Positions 55,662-64,000 of a stretch of 64,000 nt of DNA are shown here, piece by piece. A program made the translations under genes and the position numbers. The notes beneath the pieces were generated by a model, which saw only the letters and a program-made list of their open reading frames with translations, made no database searches and had not been told where the DNA came from. Source of the stretch: Algoriphagus sp. GTDB lineage: Bacteria; Bacteroidota; Bacteroidia; Cytophagales; Cyclobacteriaceae. The stretch is taken from positions 62,001 through 126,000 of the forward strand of contig NZ_JAMWZB010000004.1 in the NCBI RefSeq assembly GCF_024305035.1. The letters are read 5' to 3'. The first letter of the stretch is position 1; every line of letters begins with the position of its first letter.

Positions 55662-57545
55662 ATGGCTACAGCAGCAGTTGCAACTCATGATACAGGGGCT
55701 CATGATCACCACGAGCATCATGATAACTTCGTAACCAAATATATTTTCTCGACTGATCACAAAATGATCGCCAAACAGTATTTGGTTTCAGGAATGTTCT
55801 GGGCATTGATAGGTGGGTTTCTATCCATTCTCTTCAGACTTCAGTTGGGTTTTCCGGATATGAGTTTGGAGTTCCTGCGTCCGCTATTGGGCGGCTGGAT
55901 TGATGAAGCGGGAAAACTGGATCCAACCTTTTACCTGGCTTTGGTTACCATGCATGGTACCATCATGGTCTTCTTTGTACTGACGGCTGGATTGAGCGGT
56001 ACTTTTTCCAATTTCCTGATTCCGCTTCAAATTGGTGCTAGAGACATGGCCTCAGGATTTATGAACATGCTTTCATTCTGGTTCTTCTTTATTTCTGGAG
56101 TGATCATGTTTATTTCCTTATTCATTAAGACCGGTCCTGCAGGCGGTGGTTGGGTGGTTTATCCGCCACTCTCCGCACTAGAGCAGGCAATTCCAGGGTC
56201 TGGCTTGGGAATGACACTGTGGTTGATTGCGATGACTTTCTTCATTGCTTCGTCTTTGATGGGGGGAATTAACTACATTACCACAGTCATCAATTTGCGA
56301 ACGAAAGGGATGTCCTTTTCTCGTTTGCCTTTGACGATTTGGGCTTTCTTCTTGACCGCTGTTATTGGTCTTTTATCTTTCCCTGTATTATTCGCAGCTG
56401 CCTTACTTTTGGTATTTGACAGAAGTTTCGGTACGTCTTTCTACCTATCCGACATTTATATTGGAGGTGAGGCTTTACCAAATACAGGAGGTAGCCCAGT
56501 CTTGTATCAGCATTTATTTTGGTTCCTAGGTCACCCGGAAGTTTACATTGTTCTTTTGCCTGCTTTAGGAATTACCTCAGAAGTCATTGCGACCAATTCC
56601 AGAAAGCCAATCTTTGGATATAAGGCGATGATTATTTCCATGTTGGGGATCACCATACTTTCCTTTATTGTGTGGGCTCACCACATGTTTGTGTCGGGGA
56701 TGAACCCATTCCTGGGTTCGATCTTTATGTTCTTGACGTTGATTATTGCGGTTCCTTCTGCGGTAAAAGTATTCAACTACCTAACCACACTTTGGAGGGG
56801 TAATTTGATCTTTACCCCGGCAATGCTGTTTTCAATCGGCTTGGTATCCTTCTTCATATCAGGTGGTTTGACAGGTATTTTCCTCGGGAACTCTGCCATT
56901 GATATCCAGCTGCATGACACCTATTTTGTAGTGGCTCACTTCCACTTGGTAATGGGTTCAGCTTCTTTCTTTGGAATGATCGCAGGGATTTACCATTGGT
57001 TCCCCAAAATGTTTGGTCGAATGATGGATGCCCGTTTGGGGTATGTTCACTTCTGGCTGACTTTTGTGGGCGTATATATGGTGTTCTTCCCGATGCATTA
57101 CATCGGTATTGCAGGTTTCCCAAGAAGATATTATTCGTGGACGAACTTCGAGTTTTCAAATATGTATACCGATTTGAATATGTTCGTGTCCGTGGCTGCA
57201 ATCTTTACCTTTGGAGCACAGTTTATCTTCTTGTTTAATTTCTTCTACAGTATGTATAGAGGTAGAAAGGCTTCTTCAAATCCATGGAGATCTACTACCC
57301 TGGAATGGACTACACCTGTTGAGCCTGGTCATGGAAACTGGCCTGGTGAAATTCCTACAGTTTACAGATGGCCTTATGATTACTCCAAGCCTGGTGCTGA
57401 AGAAGATTTCATCCCTCAAACTGTTCCTCTTTCTGCAACTCCGGAGTCAAACTTACCTCATGAACAAGAGCAGGTAAAAATGGAGTTGGAAATCATGAAG
57501 GAAGAAGAGTCAGAGGTTTTGGTTGCAAATGAATCAAAGCATTGA
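55662..57545 (+). CDS. coxA: Cytochrome c oxidase subunit I
   Basis: This 627-residue subunit has about 12 helices. It contains the CuB/haem a3 site: GHPEVYI has the cross-linked His-Tyr pair and the A1-type Glu, AHHMF gives two CuB His, and HFHLVMG gives the haem ligands. The K-channel Lys is in AVKVFNYL. The N-terminus is unusually His-rich (HDTGAHDHHEHHD, residues 9-21). It has no fused subunit III. It reduces O2 to water and pumps protons. Confidence 0.95.
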   Translation: MATAAVATHDTGAHDHHEHHDNFVTKYIFSTDHKMIAKQYLVSGMFWALIGGFLSILFRLQLGFPDMSLEFLRPLLGGWIDEAGKLDPTFYLALVTMHGTIMVFFVLTAGLSGTFSNFLIPLQIGARDMASGFMNMLSFWFFFISGVIMFISLFIKTGPAGGGWVVYPPLSALEQAIPGSGLGMTLWLIAMTFFIASSLMGGINYITTVINLRTKGMSFSRLPLTIWAFFLTAVIGLLSFPVLFAAALLLVFDRSFGTSFYLSDIYIGGEALPNTGGSPVLYQHLFWFLGHPEVYIVLLPALGITSEVIATNSRKPIFGYKAMIISMLGITILSFIVWAHHMFVSGMNPFLGSIFMFLTLIIAVPSAVKVFNYLTTLWRGNLIFTPAMLFSIGLVSFFISGGLTGIFLGNSAIDIQLHDTYFVVAHFHLVMGSASFFGMIAGIYHWFPKMFGRMMDARLGYVHFWLTFVGVYMVFFPMHYIGIAGFPRRYYSWTNFEFSNMYTDLNMFVSVAAIFTFGAQFIFLFNFFYSMYRGRKASSNPWRSTTLEWTTPVEPGHGNWPGEIPTVYRWPYDYSKPGAEEDFIPQTVPLSATPESNLPHEQEQVKMELEIMKEEESEVLVANESKH

Positions 57546-58605
57546 TAAATCCTTAAACAGCTTTCGCCGCATAAGTTCTATTACGGTGATCGCTGTTTAT
57601 TTTCTCATCCTAGTGGGTGGGATAGTTAGAAGTACGGGCTCGGGCATGGGATGTCCTGATTGGCCTAAATGTTTTGGGAGTGTGATTCCACCTACTCATG
57701 TGGATCAGCTCCCAAAAAATTATCAAGAAATATATCTTGAAAAACGCCTTGCTAAAAACGAACGGTTTGTAGCCAGTCTTGAAAAATTGGGGTTTCAAAA
57801 AACGGCGGAGAAAATAGCTAACGATAAATCCATTTTGGTTGAGGAAGAGTTTAATGCCACCAAAACCTGGATTGAGTATATCAATAGATTAATCGGAGTT
57901 TTGATTGGTTTCTTGATTATGCTGACCGTTGGGAGATCATTTAAACTGTGGAAAATGGATAAGCGGATTACTTTGCTTTCCCTATTTTCTTTGGTTCTGG
58001 TTTTGTTCATTGGTTGGATAGGTTCATTGGTCGTATCGACCAACCTGTTGCCTTGGATGATTACCATTCATATGGTGTTAGCGCTGATTCTCGTTTGGAT
58101 CTTGTTGTATGTCAATCAGCGTTCGCATTTTCTCCTGAGGCCAAAAACCAAATCTTCTTTTCTCCCTGTTAAAATTCAGTGGGTTTTAATTATCGGTACA
58201 ATTTTAATGTTTGTGCAGGTAATACTAGGAACTCAAGTAAGGGAAGAAGTGGATCGGGTAAGTGAAAGCTTGGGTAATTTGCTTCGAGACCAATGGATTG
58301 GTGAGTTGGGTATTCAATTTATCATTCATCGCTCTTATTCCTTGGTACTTCTTGGAGTTCATCTCTTGTATTTCTTTTGGGCATTTAAATATACCTTAAG
58401 GAAATCTCCCATAAATAATTGGACCCAAGTTCTGATCTTGTTGATTCTACTTGAAATTGCCACTGGAGTGGGTATGGCGTATTTCGGGATACCTGCCTTT
58501 CTACAGCCTGTTCATTTAGTATTAGGGTCTTTGATTTTGGGTGTACAGTTTCTATTGATTTACCAAATCAGAGCCACAAATAAAATTAAGCTTAATTATA
58601 CTTGA
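57529..58605 (+). CDS. ctaA: Haem A synthase (COX15/CtaA)
   Basis: This 358-residue, eight-helix protein has the COX15 signature ILVGGIVRSTGSGMGCPDWP near the start and later GWIGSLVVSTNLLPWMITIHM and FIIHRSYSLVLLGVHLLYF, whose His residues bind haem. It oxidises the C8 methyl of haem O to make haem A for the oxidase. It overlaps coxA by 17 bases, and its TGA lies next to the ctaB start. Confidence 0.93.
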   Translation: MNQSIDKSLNSFRRISSITVIAVYFLILVGGIVRSTGSGMGCPDWPKCFGSVIPPTHVDQLPKNYQEIYLEKRLAKNERFVASLEKLGFQKTAEKIANDKSILVEEEFNATKTWIEYINRLIGVLIGFLIMLTVGRSFKLWKMDKRITLLSLFSLVLVLFIGWIGSLVVSTNLLPWMITIHMVLALILVWILLYVNQRSHFLLRPKTKSSFLPVKIQWVLIIGTILMFVQVILGTQVREEVDRVSESLGNLLRDQWIGELGIQFIIHRSYSLVLLGVHLLYFFWAFKYTLRKSPINNWTQVLILLILLEIATGVGMAYFGIPAFLQPVHLVLGSLILGVQFLLIYQIRATNKIKLNYT

Positions 58606-58607
58606 AC

Positions 58608-59513
58608 ATGAGGACAGTTGAAGTAACTGACCATACGATTATAAATTTAATTTCTGGTAGAATCAGAGCATATTCTGATCTGTTGAAATTTAGATTATCT
58701 GCCTTAGTGACTTTCTCGGCTGTATTTGGATATGTCTTGGGGTACACAGGAATGAGTTTTGGGTGGTCTGGTTTAATAGGCCTTTCCTTGGGCGGTTTTC
58801 TGATTTCGGGTGCCTCTGGTGCGGCGAATGAAATCATGGAGCGGGACTTAGACAAGCTGATGAAGCGAACTCAAAATCGTCCTCTTCCTTTGCAGCTTAT
58901 TTCGTTAAAAGAGGCCTATTGGTTCACCACGATTATAGCCATTCTAGGCATTTCCTTGCTTTGGGTTTTCACCAACCCGCTGACGACTTGGTTGGGAATT
59001 TTGAGCATGGTGCTTTATGTTTTTGCATATACCCCATTAAAAAGAGTCGGTCCTGTCGCTGTTTTTGTAGGGGCAATACCTGGAGCCATGCCCCCACTTT
59101 TGGGTTGGACTGCCGCCACCGGTGCGATTTCCTACGAAGCCATGATTATCTTCGGAATCCAGTTTATTTGGCAATTTCCGCATTTTTGGGCGATTGCTTG
59201 GGTTAGTGACGAAGATTACAAGCGTGCTGGTTTCAAATTGCTTCCCAATGGAGGAGAGCAAGATTTGAACACAGCAATTCAAATTATGATTTATACCTTG
59301 TTTTTACTCCCATTGGGGTTGTTGCCATCCTATTTTGGTTTGACAGGTTTGAATTCAGGAATTGTGGCTACTATTTGTGGTGTCTTGTTTTTGGCACAGA
59401 CCTTTTCCTTGATGCGTGATTGCTCAAGAAAATCTGCACTAAAAATTATGTTTGGTTCTTTTCTTTATTTGCCGATCGTGCAAATCGCATATCTACTCGA
59501 TAAAATGCCTTAA
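58608..59513 (+). CDS. ctaB: Protohaem IX farnesyltransferase (haem O synthase)
   Basis: This 301-residue UbiA-family prenyltransferase has the Asp-rich motif NEIMERDLDKLMKRTQNRPLP and the second YKRAGFKLLP region. It attaches the farnesyl tail to haem B, giving haem O, the CtaA substrate. An in-frame TTG at 58602 lies inside ctaA; the ATG at 58608 is preferred. Confidence 0.93.
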   Translation: MRTVEVTDHTIINLISGRIRAYSDLLKFRLSALVTFSAVFGYVLGYTGMSFGWSGLIGLSLGGFLISGASGAANEIMERDLDKLMKRTQNRPLPLQLISLKEAYWFTTIIAILGISLLWVFTNPLTTWLGILSMVLYVFAYTPLKRVGPVAVFVGAIPGAMPPLLGWTAATGAISYEAMIIFGIQFIWQFPHFWAIAWVSDEDYKRAGFKLLPNGGEQDLNTAIQIMIYTLFLLPLGLLPSYFGLTGLNSGIVATICGVLFLAQTFSLMRDCSRKSALKIMFGSFLYLPIVQIAYLLDKMP

Positions 59514-59518
59514 TACCT

Positions 59519-60100
59519 ATGGAAAAAGAATTAAAATATAGCGATTTGGTGGAGCAGCCCATCTCGATGCATCCCAAAAAGTTCGCACTGTGGTTGTTTA
59601 TGGTGACCGTGGTGATGATTTTCGCCGCATTGACAAGTGCCTACATCGTCAGACAAGCAGAGGGGAATTGGCTGGATTATGAATTGCCATCCGTATTTTG
59701 GATTACGTCTGGAATTGTGCTTTTAAGTTCGGTGTTTTTGCACTGGGCGTATCGCTCGGCGAAAAGAGATGAGTTGATTCAGCTTCGTATAGGAATGATC
59801 GGTGCAGTGGGTTTGGGAATTGCTTTTTTGGTGGGGCAATGGTACAGTTGGGTTGCATTGGTGGATAGGGAAGTGTTCTTTGTGGGAAACCCGGCGGGTT
59901 CTTTTCTGTATGTATTCACCGGATTGCACGCGCTTCACCTAATTAGCGGTGTGATATTTCTGATTATTGTATTAATTTCGACCTTTAGATATAAAGTCCA
60001 TTCCCAAGCATTAACTACCATGGAAATGGCCACTACGTATTGGCATTTTCTGGGAGGTTTGTGGATTTATCTATTCATGTTTCTTCTTTTGAATCATTAA
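59519..60100 (+). CDS. Cytochrome c oxidase subunit III (short, five-helix)
   Basis: This 193-residue subunit III has about five helices, begins MHPKKFALWLFMVTVVMIFAAL, and includes GNPAGSFLYVFTGLHALHLISGV and the closing YWHFLGGLWIYLFMFLLL. The H-x-x-H and W-H-F motifs are characteristic. It is the first of two subunit III genes in a row. Confidence 0.88.
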   Translation: MEKELKYSDLVEQPISMHPKKFALWLFMVTVVMIFAALTSAYIVRQAEGNWLDYELPSVFWITSGIVLLSSVFLHWAYRSAKRDELIQLRIGMIGAVGLGIAFLVGQWYSWVALVDREVFFVGNPAGSFLYVFTGLHALHLISGVIFLIIVLISTFRYKVHSQALTTMEMATTYWHFLGGLWIYLFMFLLLNH

Positions 60101-60127
60101 AATTAACCTGGTACAAATAAATAAATT

Positions 60128-60904
60128 ATGTCTGCGCATTCTACTGCAATAGGAGTAAGCTCAAAAAGAGGCATCTGGGGTGGAGGAAATGAACCCTTGA
60201 AAGCCAGCTATGGAAAACTGATGATGTGGTTTTTCTTGCTCTCCGACATTTTCACATTCGCTGCTTTTCTGATTAGCTATTTGGCTATACGGGTAAGTTA
60301 TCCAGCCTATGCTGGGCCTGCGGATACCTTTGTCGGTTCCAATGAGTATTGGCCAGTACCTGAATTGGTATTTGAGGCAGTTCCATTCCTTCATGGAATT
60401 CATGCTCCTCTTGTGTTTGTGGGGATCATGACATTTATTCTCATTTCCAGTTCCGTTACCATGGTTTTAGCTGTGGAAGCGGGTCACCGAAATGACCGAA
60501 ATGATGTGGTCAAATGGATGCTTTGGACGATGTTGGGAGGAATCACTTTCCTGGCCTGTCAGGCTTGGGAATGGTCTCACTTTATCCATGGTACCGATGC
60601 TGGATCTGTTTTAACTTACATCAACAGCTTGAATCGAGAAGTTACAGAAACGGTCTTCGGCGCTAATTTGGTGGTGAACGAGTATGGACCAGCCGCATTT
60701 GCACAGTTGTTTTTCTTTATAACCGGCTTTCATGGTTTTCACGTGACCATTGGCGTGGTTTTGCTCTTCTTAGCCTTTTACCAAGCAGCAGTAGGCGTAT
60801 ACGACCGAAGAGGTCATTACGAAATGATCGAGAAAATCGGCCTATATTGGCACTTTGTAGATTTGGTCTGGGTATTTGTTTTTACACTTTTCTATTTGAT
60901 CTAA
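60128..60904 (+). CDS. Cytochrome c oxidase subunit III (long, second copy)
   Basis: This 258-residue protein has six to seven helices. It starts GGGNEPLKASYGKLMMWFFLLSDIFTF and contains CQAWEWSHFI, ITGFHGFHVTIGV and the closing LYWHFVDLVWVFVFTLFYLI, all subunit III marks. It is longer than the upstream copy by a middle segment. It presumably sits in the same oxidase, as paired subunit III genes are common in this phylum. Confidence 0.9.
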   Translation: MSAHSTAIGVSSKRGIWGGGNEPLKASYGKLMMWFFLLSDIFTFAAFLISYLAIRVSYPAYAGPADTFVGSNEYWPVPELVFEAVPFLHGIHAPLVFVGIMTFILISSSVTMVLAVEAGHRNDRNDVVKWMLWTMLGGITFLACQAWEWSHFIHGTDAGSVLTYINSLNREVTETVFGANLVVNEYGPAAFAQLFFFITGFHGFHVTIGVVLLFLAFYQAAVGVYDRRGHYEMIEKIGLYWHFVDLVWVFVFTLFYLI

Positions 60905-60922
60905 CTGAAAAAATCTTCTATC

Positions 60923-61252
60923 ATGGAAATTCAAGATACAAAATCAACACTTGAGGTAACTCCTCGAAATAACGAGAAGATCAAAAAGATTTGGAAAACG
61001 GCAGGGATTCTTCTTGCGCTTACGGTTGCCGAATTTATTATGGCATTTACCATGGATCGCGGAATTTTGCTTTACGTCCTATTTATCCTTTTGACCATTT
61101 GGAAAGCCAAATACATCATGATGGAATTCATGCACTTGGGAGATGAGGCCAAACCCTTGTTTTACTCCATTATTGTTCCTTTGATTTTCTTGGTTTGGCT
61201 TTTGATTGCCTTGGCCAAAGAAGGAACTGACATATTCTTAATGCGTTGGTAA
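60923..61252 (+). CDS. Cytochrome c oxidase subunit IV
   Basis: This 109-residue protein has three helices and the subunit IV pattern KTAGILLALTVAEFIM, LYVLFILLTIWKAKYIMMEFMHLGDE and FLVWLLIALAKEG. It is a small stabilising subunit of the oxidase, and a terminator follows. Confidence 0.88.
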   Translation: MEIQDTKSTLEVTPRNNEKIKKIWKTAGILLALTVAEFIMAFTMDRGILLYVLFILLTIWKAKYIMMEFMHLGDEAKPLFYSIIVPLIFLVWLLIALAKEGTDIFLMRW

Positions 61253-61280
61253 AATCATCCTAAAATTTTGAAAAAAAGAG

Positions 61281-61312
61281 AGGTTGGAGTGTGACACTTC
61301 AACCTTCTTTTT
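61281..61312 (+). terminator. Terminator after the oxidase genes
   Basis: AGGTTGGAGTG (61281-61291) pairs with CACTTCAACCT (61295-61305), one G-T pair, three-base loop, with TCTTTTTTG after it. It lies between the subunit IV and SCO genes, so these may form separate transcripts. Confidence 0.8.
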
Positions 61313-61327
61313 TGTTACATCCATATT

Positions 61328-61996
61328 ATGAGAAGTTTGAGAATTTTACAGGGACTGGTGCTGGTTTGTATCTTAATGGTTCCTGTTTTAATCGTTTTAT
61401 TTCTAAGAAGCTTTGGTGAAAATCAGTATGATTTGCCAGTTTTATATCAAAATGGAATTGACGATCCCTTCGGGGAATGCACCAGTGTGGATTCTACCCA
61501 ACATGTTATTCCGGATTTTACTTTTGTCAATCAGGAAGGAAATGCTACCGGTCGATCAGATATGGAGGGGAAAGTCACTATCGTGGATTTTTTCTTCACT
61601 TCCTGCCCGAGTATTTGTCCTGTGATGTCAAAGGAAATGGAACGGGTCAATGACATGTTCCGAAATGAAGATCAGGTAAGAATTATGTCTATCAGTATTG
61701 ACCCGGAGTATGACACACCTGAGATTCTTAAGGAGTATGCTGAGCGTCATGGTGCAAATCCTGGAAAGTGGGATTTTCTATCCGGCCCAAAGGAAGAGAC
61801 CTATGATTTGGCTCGATGTGGATTTGCACTTCCTACGCTCGATGGAGCAGGAAACCCTGACGATTTTGTACATAGTGACAAATTTGTTTTGATTGATGAG
61901 CAAGGCAGGATCAGGGGGTATTACAGTGGCACAAACAGAGAGGACGTAGATTTGTTAATGTTAGAGACTAAAGTGTTGTTATATGGAAGTAGATAA
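61328..61996 (+). CDS. SCO1/SenC family copper chaperone
   Basis: This 222-residue protein is anchored by an N-terminal membrane helix (7-28) and has a thioredoxin-like domain. The copper site is Cys93 and Cys97 in TSCPSICPVM plus His182 in FVHSDKFVLID. It delivers copper to CuA of subunit II. The DUF420 gene overlaps its end by 14 bases. Confidence 0.93.
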   Translation: MRSLRILQGLVLVCILMVPVLIVLFLRSFGENQYDLPVLYQNGIDDPFGECTSVDSTQHVIPDFTFVNQEGNATGRSDMEGKVTIVDFFFTSCPSICPVMSKEMERVNDMFRNEDQVRIMSISIDPEYDTPEILKEYAERHGANPGKWDFLSGPKEETYDLARCGFALPTLDGAGNPDDFVHSDKFVLIDEQGRIRGYYSGTNREDVDLLMLETKVLLYGSR

Positions 61997-62534
61997 AAGA
62001 CTGATAGCCCAAGAAGGGAAAGTTAAAAACTGGATCATTTTCATTTCAATTTTAATTCCGGTGGCAGTAGCTGTCCTTTTATTTATGCCTCAGAAAGTCG
62101 ACCTAGGAGCTGATTGGATTTATTTTTTGCCACACCTCAATGCGATTATGAATACTGCGGCTAGTTTTGCCTTGATTCTAGGGTTGATTTTTGTGAAGAA
62201 GAAGATGTATTCGTATCACGGGGCGACCATGAGTGTGGCTTTTGGGTTGGGAGCAATATTTCTGATTTCTTATGTCATTTACCACGGTTCGGCTGAAAGC
62301 ACCTCATTTGGCGGAGAGGGATGGATCCGTTCGGTCTATTATTTTCTGTTGATCACACACATCATATTTGCAGCAGTGGCACTTTTTCCTATTCTTTTCG
62401 CTTATTATTATGGATATACCAATCAGCGGGAGAAGCATCGAAAAGTAGTTAAATATGCGTATCCGATTTGGTTGTATGTTTCGGTGACTGGGGTGATTGT
62501 TTACCTAATGATCAGTCCTTATTATGGGTTTTGA
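61983..62534 (+). CDS. DUF420 membrane protein
   Basis: This 183-residue DUF420 protein has five helices, starting LPHLNAIMNTAASFALILGLIFVKKK, with STSFGGEGWIRSVYYFLLITHIIFA and REKHRKVVKYAYPIWLYVSVTGV. The family is found beside cytochrome oxidase and SCO genes and includes proteins implicated in CuB assembly (CtaM-like). Here it overlaps the SCO gene, supporting an assembly role. Confidence 0.87.
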   Translation: MEVDKRLIAQEGKVKNWIIFISILIPVAVAVLLFMPQKVDLGADWIYFLPHLNAIMNTAASFALILGLIFVKKKMYSYHGATMSVAFGLGAIFLISYVIYHGSAESTSFGGEGWIRSVYYFLLITHIIFAAVALFPILFAYYYGYTNQREKHRKVVKYAYPIWLYVSVTGVIVYLMISPYYGF

Positions 62535-62545
62535 ATAAATTGACT

Positions 62546-62803
62546 ATGACAAAGAATAAAATCATTGCGACGGTTTGGACTTTTCTGTTGGTACTTGGTT
62601 TTCAAATCCAATCATGGGCCCAATGTGCCATGTGTCGGGCATCTGTTGAAAACAACGTCAGCAACGGAGACACAAGCATCGGAGCGGGACTGAATAATGG
62701 CATTTTGTATTTGTTTGTGATGCCCTATTTGATCGCTATGGTAATCGGTATTTTATGGTATCGAGCCGCCAAAAAAAGAAAAGCCAAATTGGTAATTCGG
62801 TAA
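62546..62803 (+). CDS. Small CxxC membrane protein of unknown function
   Basis: The ATG at 62546, 12 bases after the DUF420 stop, opens an 85-residue protein with a signal peptide or first helix (TVWTFLLVLGFQIQSWA). An AQCAMCRAS motif follows, just where the mature part begins, then a second helix (ILYLFVMPYLIAMVIGILWY) and a basic tail (RAAKKRKAKLVIR). A CxxC at the membrane surface next to SCO and DUF420 suggests copper or thiol chemistry in oxidase assembly. That is inference; the family is not characterised. An earlier in-frame start lies inside DUF420 and is unlikely. Confidence 0.7.
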   Translation: MTKNKIIATVWTFLLVLGFQIQSWAQCAMCRASVENNVSNGDTSIGAGLNNGILYLFVMPYLIAMVIGILWYRAAKKRKAKLVIR

Positions 62804-62857
62804 AAGGTGGAAAGCAAAGTTTGATCAAGGACTTTGCTTTTTCTATTTTTAAGTCAA

Positions 62858-64000
62858 ATGAATCAACAGCCTCGTCGTCTGATCATCCTGGTCAGTGCAT
62901 TTTCTCTCCTGGGAGTTTTAATTTTGAACTTCTTCTTTTTCCAGAAAAGTGAGGAGGAATCATTTTTTGAAGCAGTGCAAGAGGAGGTTTTAGCAATTGA
63001 TCGGGAATTTGATGAAGATTTTATTCAGGTTTTGATGGCCATTCGGCCTGATGAAGATATTTCTTTCGAGAAAATCAGTGATCCTTTTCATCGACACCCT
63101 TTTTTTATCATTGACCATGAAAAGCAATTGCGGTTTTGGTCTGACTTTACGGTTTGGTTAGATTTTGAAACGATTGACCTGAGTCGCGAATACCAATTGC
63201 TTGAGGATCCTTACGGAACTTTTTTGCTGAAAAATCGAAAGATTAGCCGGAATGGAGAGAGTTTTTACATGGTTCATGTTTTTAGATTAATCTGGCCAGG
63301 AACGATTGAAAATGAATACTTGGAGTCTGGTCCTAACCGGCGGCTCTTTGGAAATGATCAATTGAGTATCAAGACACTGGAAGAAGAATCTCGTTTCAAA
63401 ATCACTAACACTGCCGGTATTCCTCTTTTTGGAATTGATTTTGAACTTGGTTACCGACCGGCTGGACGTCTGGCTAACCCTGCGATTTTGATTTTCTTTA
63501 GTTCTATTTTTTTATTGTATTTCATTTTGAGTTCCAGTTTTGTGCTCAATCAGTGGAAAAAGGGTCGTCGCTGGAAAGCCATAGGCTACGGGTTTTTAAT
63601 TGTGTTTGCCTTTAGGGTAGTCATGTTGGTTTTAGCTTTCCCTGGTACTTATTTTAATTTCGAGTTATTCAACCCTGCTCAATACGCCTCCTCTTGGCTC
63701 AATCCCAGCTTGGGGGATTTGTTGCTCAATACCATCTTCGGAGTTTTTATTGTGGGTATGGTGATTTTTCAATTGGCTTCCGAAAAAACCCATCGAAAAA
63801 TCAAAATTCTTAATCAGCGTCAAGATCTAGTTTTATTTGGCAGTATTGTATTTGTCTTACTTTCCTTGTGTTTTGTACTGATTTGGAGACTTCCGGGGGA
63901 TTTGATAGCTAATTCCCAATGGCCCTTGGATATCACTGCTATTCCTACCTTTGGTTGGTTTGAAGGCATTAGTTTTTTGATCATCTTTCTGTGGGCAGCT
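62858..64000 (+). CDS. Large membrane protein, 5' part (possible sensor kinase)
   Basis: From ATG 62858 the frame stays open to the window edge (381 codons). It begins with a helix (LIILVSAFSLLGVLILNFFFF), then a periplasmic region of about 190 residues (EEVLAIDREFDEDF..., FKITNTAGIPLFGIDFELGYRP). A helix at about residue 205 (ILIFFSSIFLLYFILSSSF) and further membrane helices follow. Such N-terminal regions often precede histidine kinases in Cytophagales, but no kinase domain is in the window, so this stays tentative. Confidence 0.55.
   Translation, partial: MNQQPRRLIILVSAFSLLGVLILNFFFFQKSEEESFFEAVQEEVLAIDREFDEDFIQVLMAIRPDEDISFEKISDPFHRHPFFIIDHEKQLRFWSDFTVWLDFETIDLSREYQLLEDPYGTFLLKNRKISRNGESFYMVHVFRLIWPGTIENEYLESGPNRRLFGNDQLSIKTLEEESRFKITNTAGIPLFGIDFELGYRPAGRLANPAILIFFSSIFLLYFILSSSFVLNQWKKGRRWKAIGYGFLIVFAFRVVMLVLAFPGTYFNFELFNPAQYASSWLNPSLGDLLLNTIFGVFIVGMVIFQLASEKTHRKIKILNQRQDLVLFGSIVFVLLSLCFVLIWRLPGDLIANSQWPLDITAIPTFGWFEGISFLIIFLWAA

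Noticed and set aside
1-64000. CRISPR arrays, prophage, restriction or toxin-antitoxin modules
   Set aside because: No regularly spaced repeats, integrase, phage structural, methylase or toxin-like genes were recognised.

Overview
The window reads as a chromosomal segment of a Bacteroidota bacterium, most likely order Cytophagales (Cyclobacteriaceae/Algoriphagus-like). The reasons are a PorP/SprF-type gliding/type IX secretion protein beside a giant secreted beta-propeller protein, an alternative complex III (act) operon joined to an aa3 oxidase, many SPII lipoproteins, several DUF families common in this phylum, and the Bacteroidota promoter signature TTTG-N19-TAnnTTTG in front of the tRNA and the act operon. 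The genus is an inference, since no rRNA is present.

Layout. 1-7.8 kb: a partial secreted repeat protein (minus), the divergent PorP/SprF gene, an M48 CAAX-type protease, then a small Cys-rich secreted peptide followed by a 6-bladed beta-propeller lipoprotein. 7.9-17.2 kb: phytanoyl-CoA dioxygenase-like, DUF808, ThuA-like, NTF2-like, PEP synthase, a FAS1-FAS1-cupredoxin lipoprotein and a Sde182-type nucleoside-hydrolase-like lipoprotein. 17.2-18.7 kb: a decayed stretch with an IS200/IS605 tnpA pseudogene. 18.7-24.8 kb: two large, divergent PVC-type cytochrome c lipoproteins. 24.9-31.2 kb: S33 peptidase, DUF5009 acyltransferase, TrhA, sulfurtransferase, DUF2911 and a PolX-like PHP protein. 31.3-45.7 kb: EVE protein, unknown secreted protein, pyrR, pyrB, a beta-barrel protein, an ABC exporter pair, cystathionine beta-synthase, membrane DUF, PlsC, rpsA, and an Ior-type molybdenum hydroxylase pair.

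45.9 kb to the end: tRNA-Cys, then one long plus-strand respiratory operon: actA-actB-actC-actD-actE-actF, coxII, coxI, ctaA, ctaB, two subunit III genes, subunit IV, then (after a terminator) SCO, DUF420 and a tiny CxxC membrane protein, and finally the 5' part of a large membrane protein. These genes would build a quinol:cytochrome c:O2 chain. ActB/ActC oxidise quinol, the haems of ActA and ActE carry electrons, and the CuA/aa3 oxidase reduces oxygen. CtaA/CtaB supply haem A and SCO supplies copper.

No phage, CRISPR array, toxin-antitoxin or restriction system is visible. The least explained items are the Cys-rich peptide/propeller pair at 6.2-7.8 kb, the PolX homologue with a degraded polymerase palm, the FAS1-cupredoxin fusion, the six-haem ActA, the degenerate-SGNH/cytochrome fusion, and the CxxC miniprotein after DUF420.
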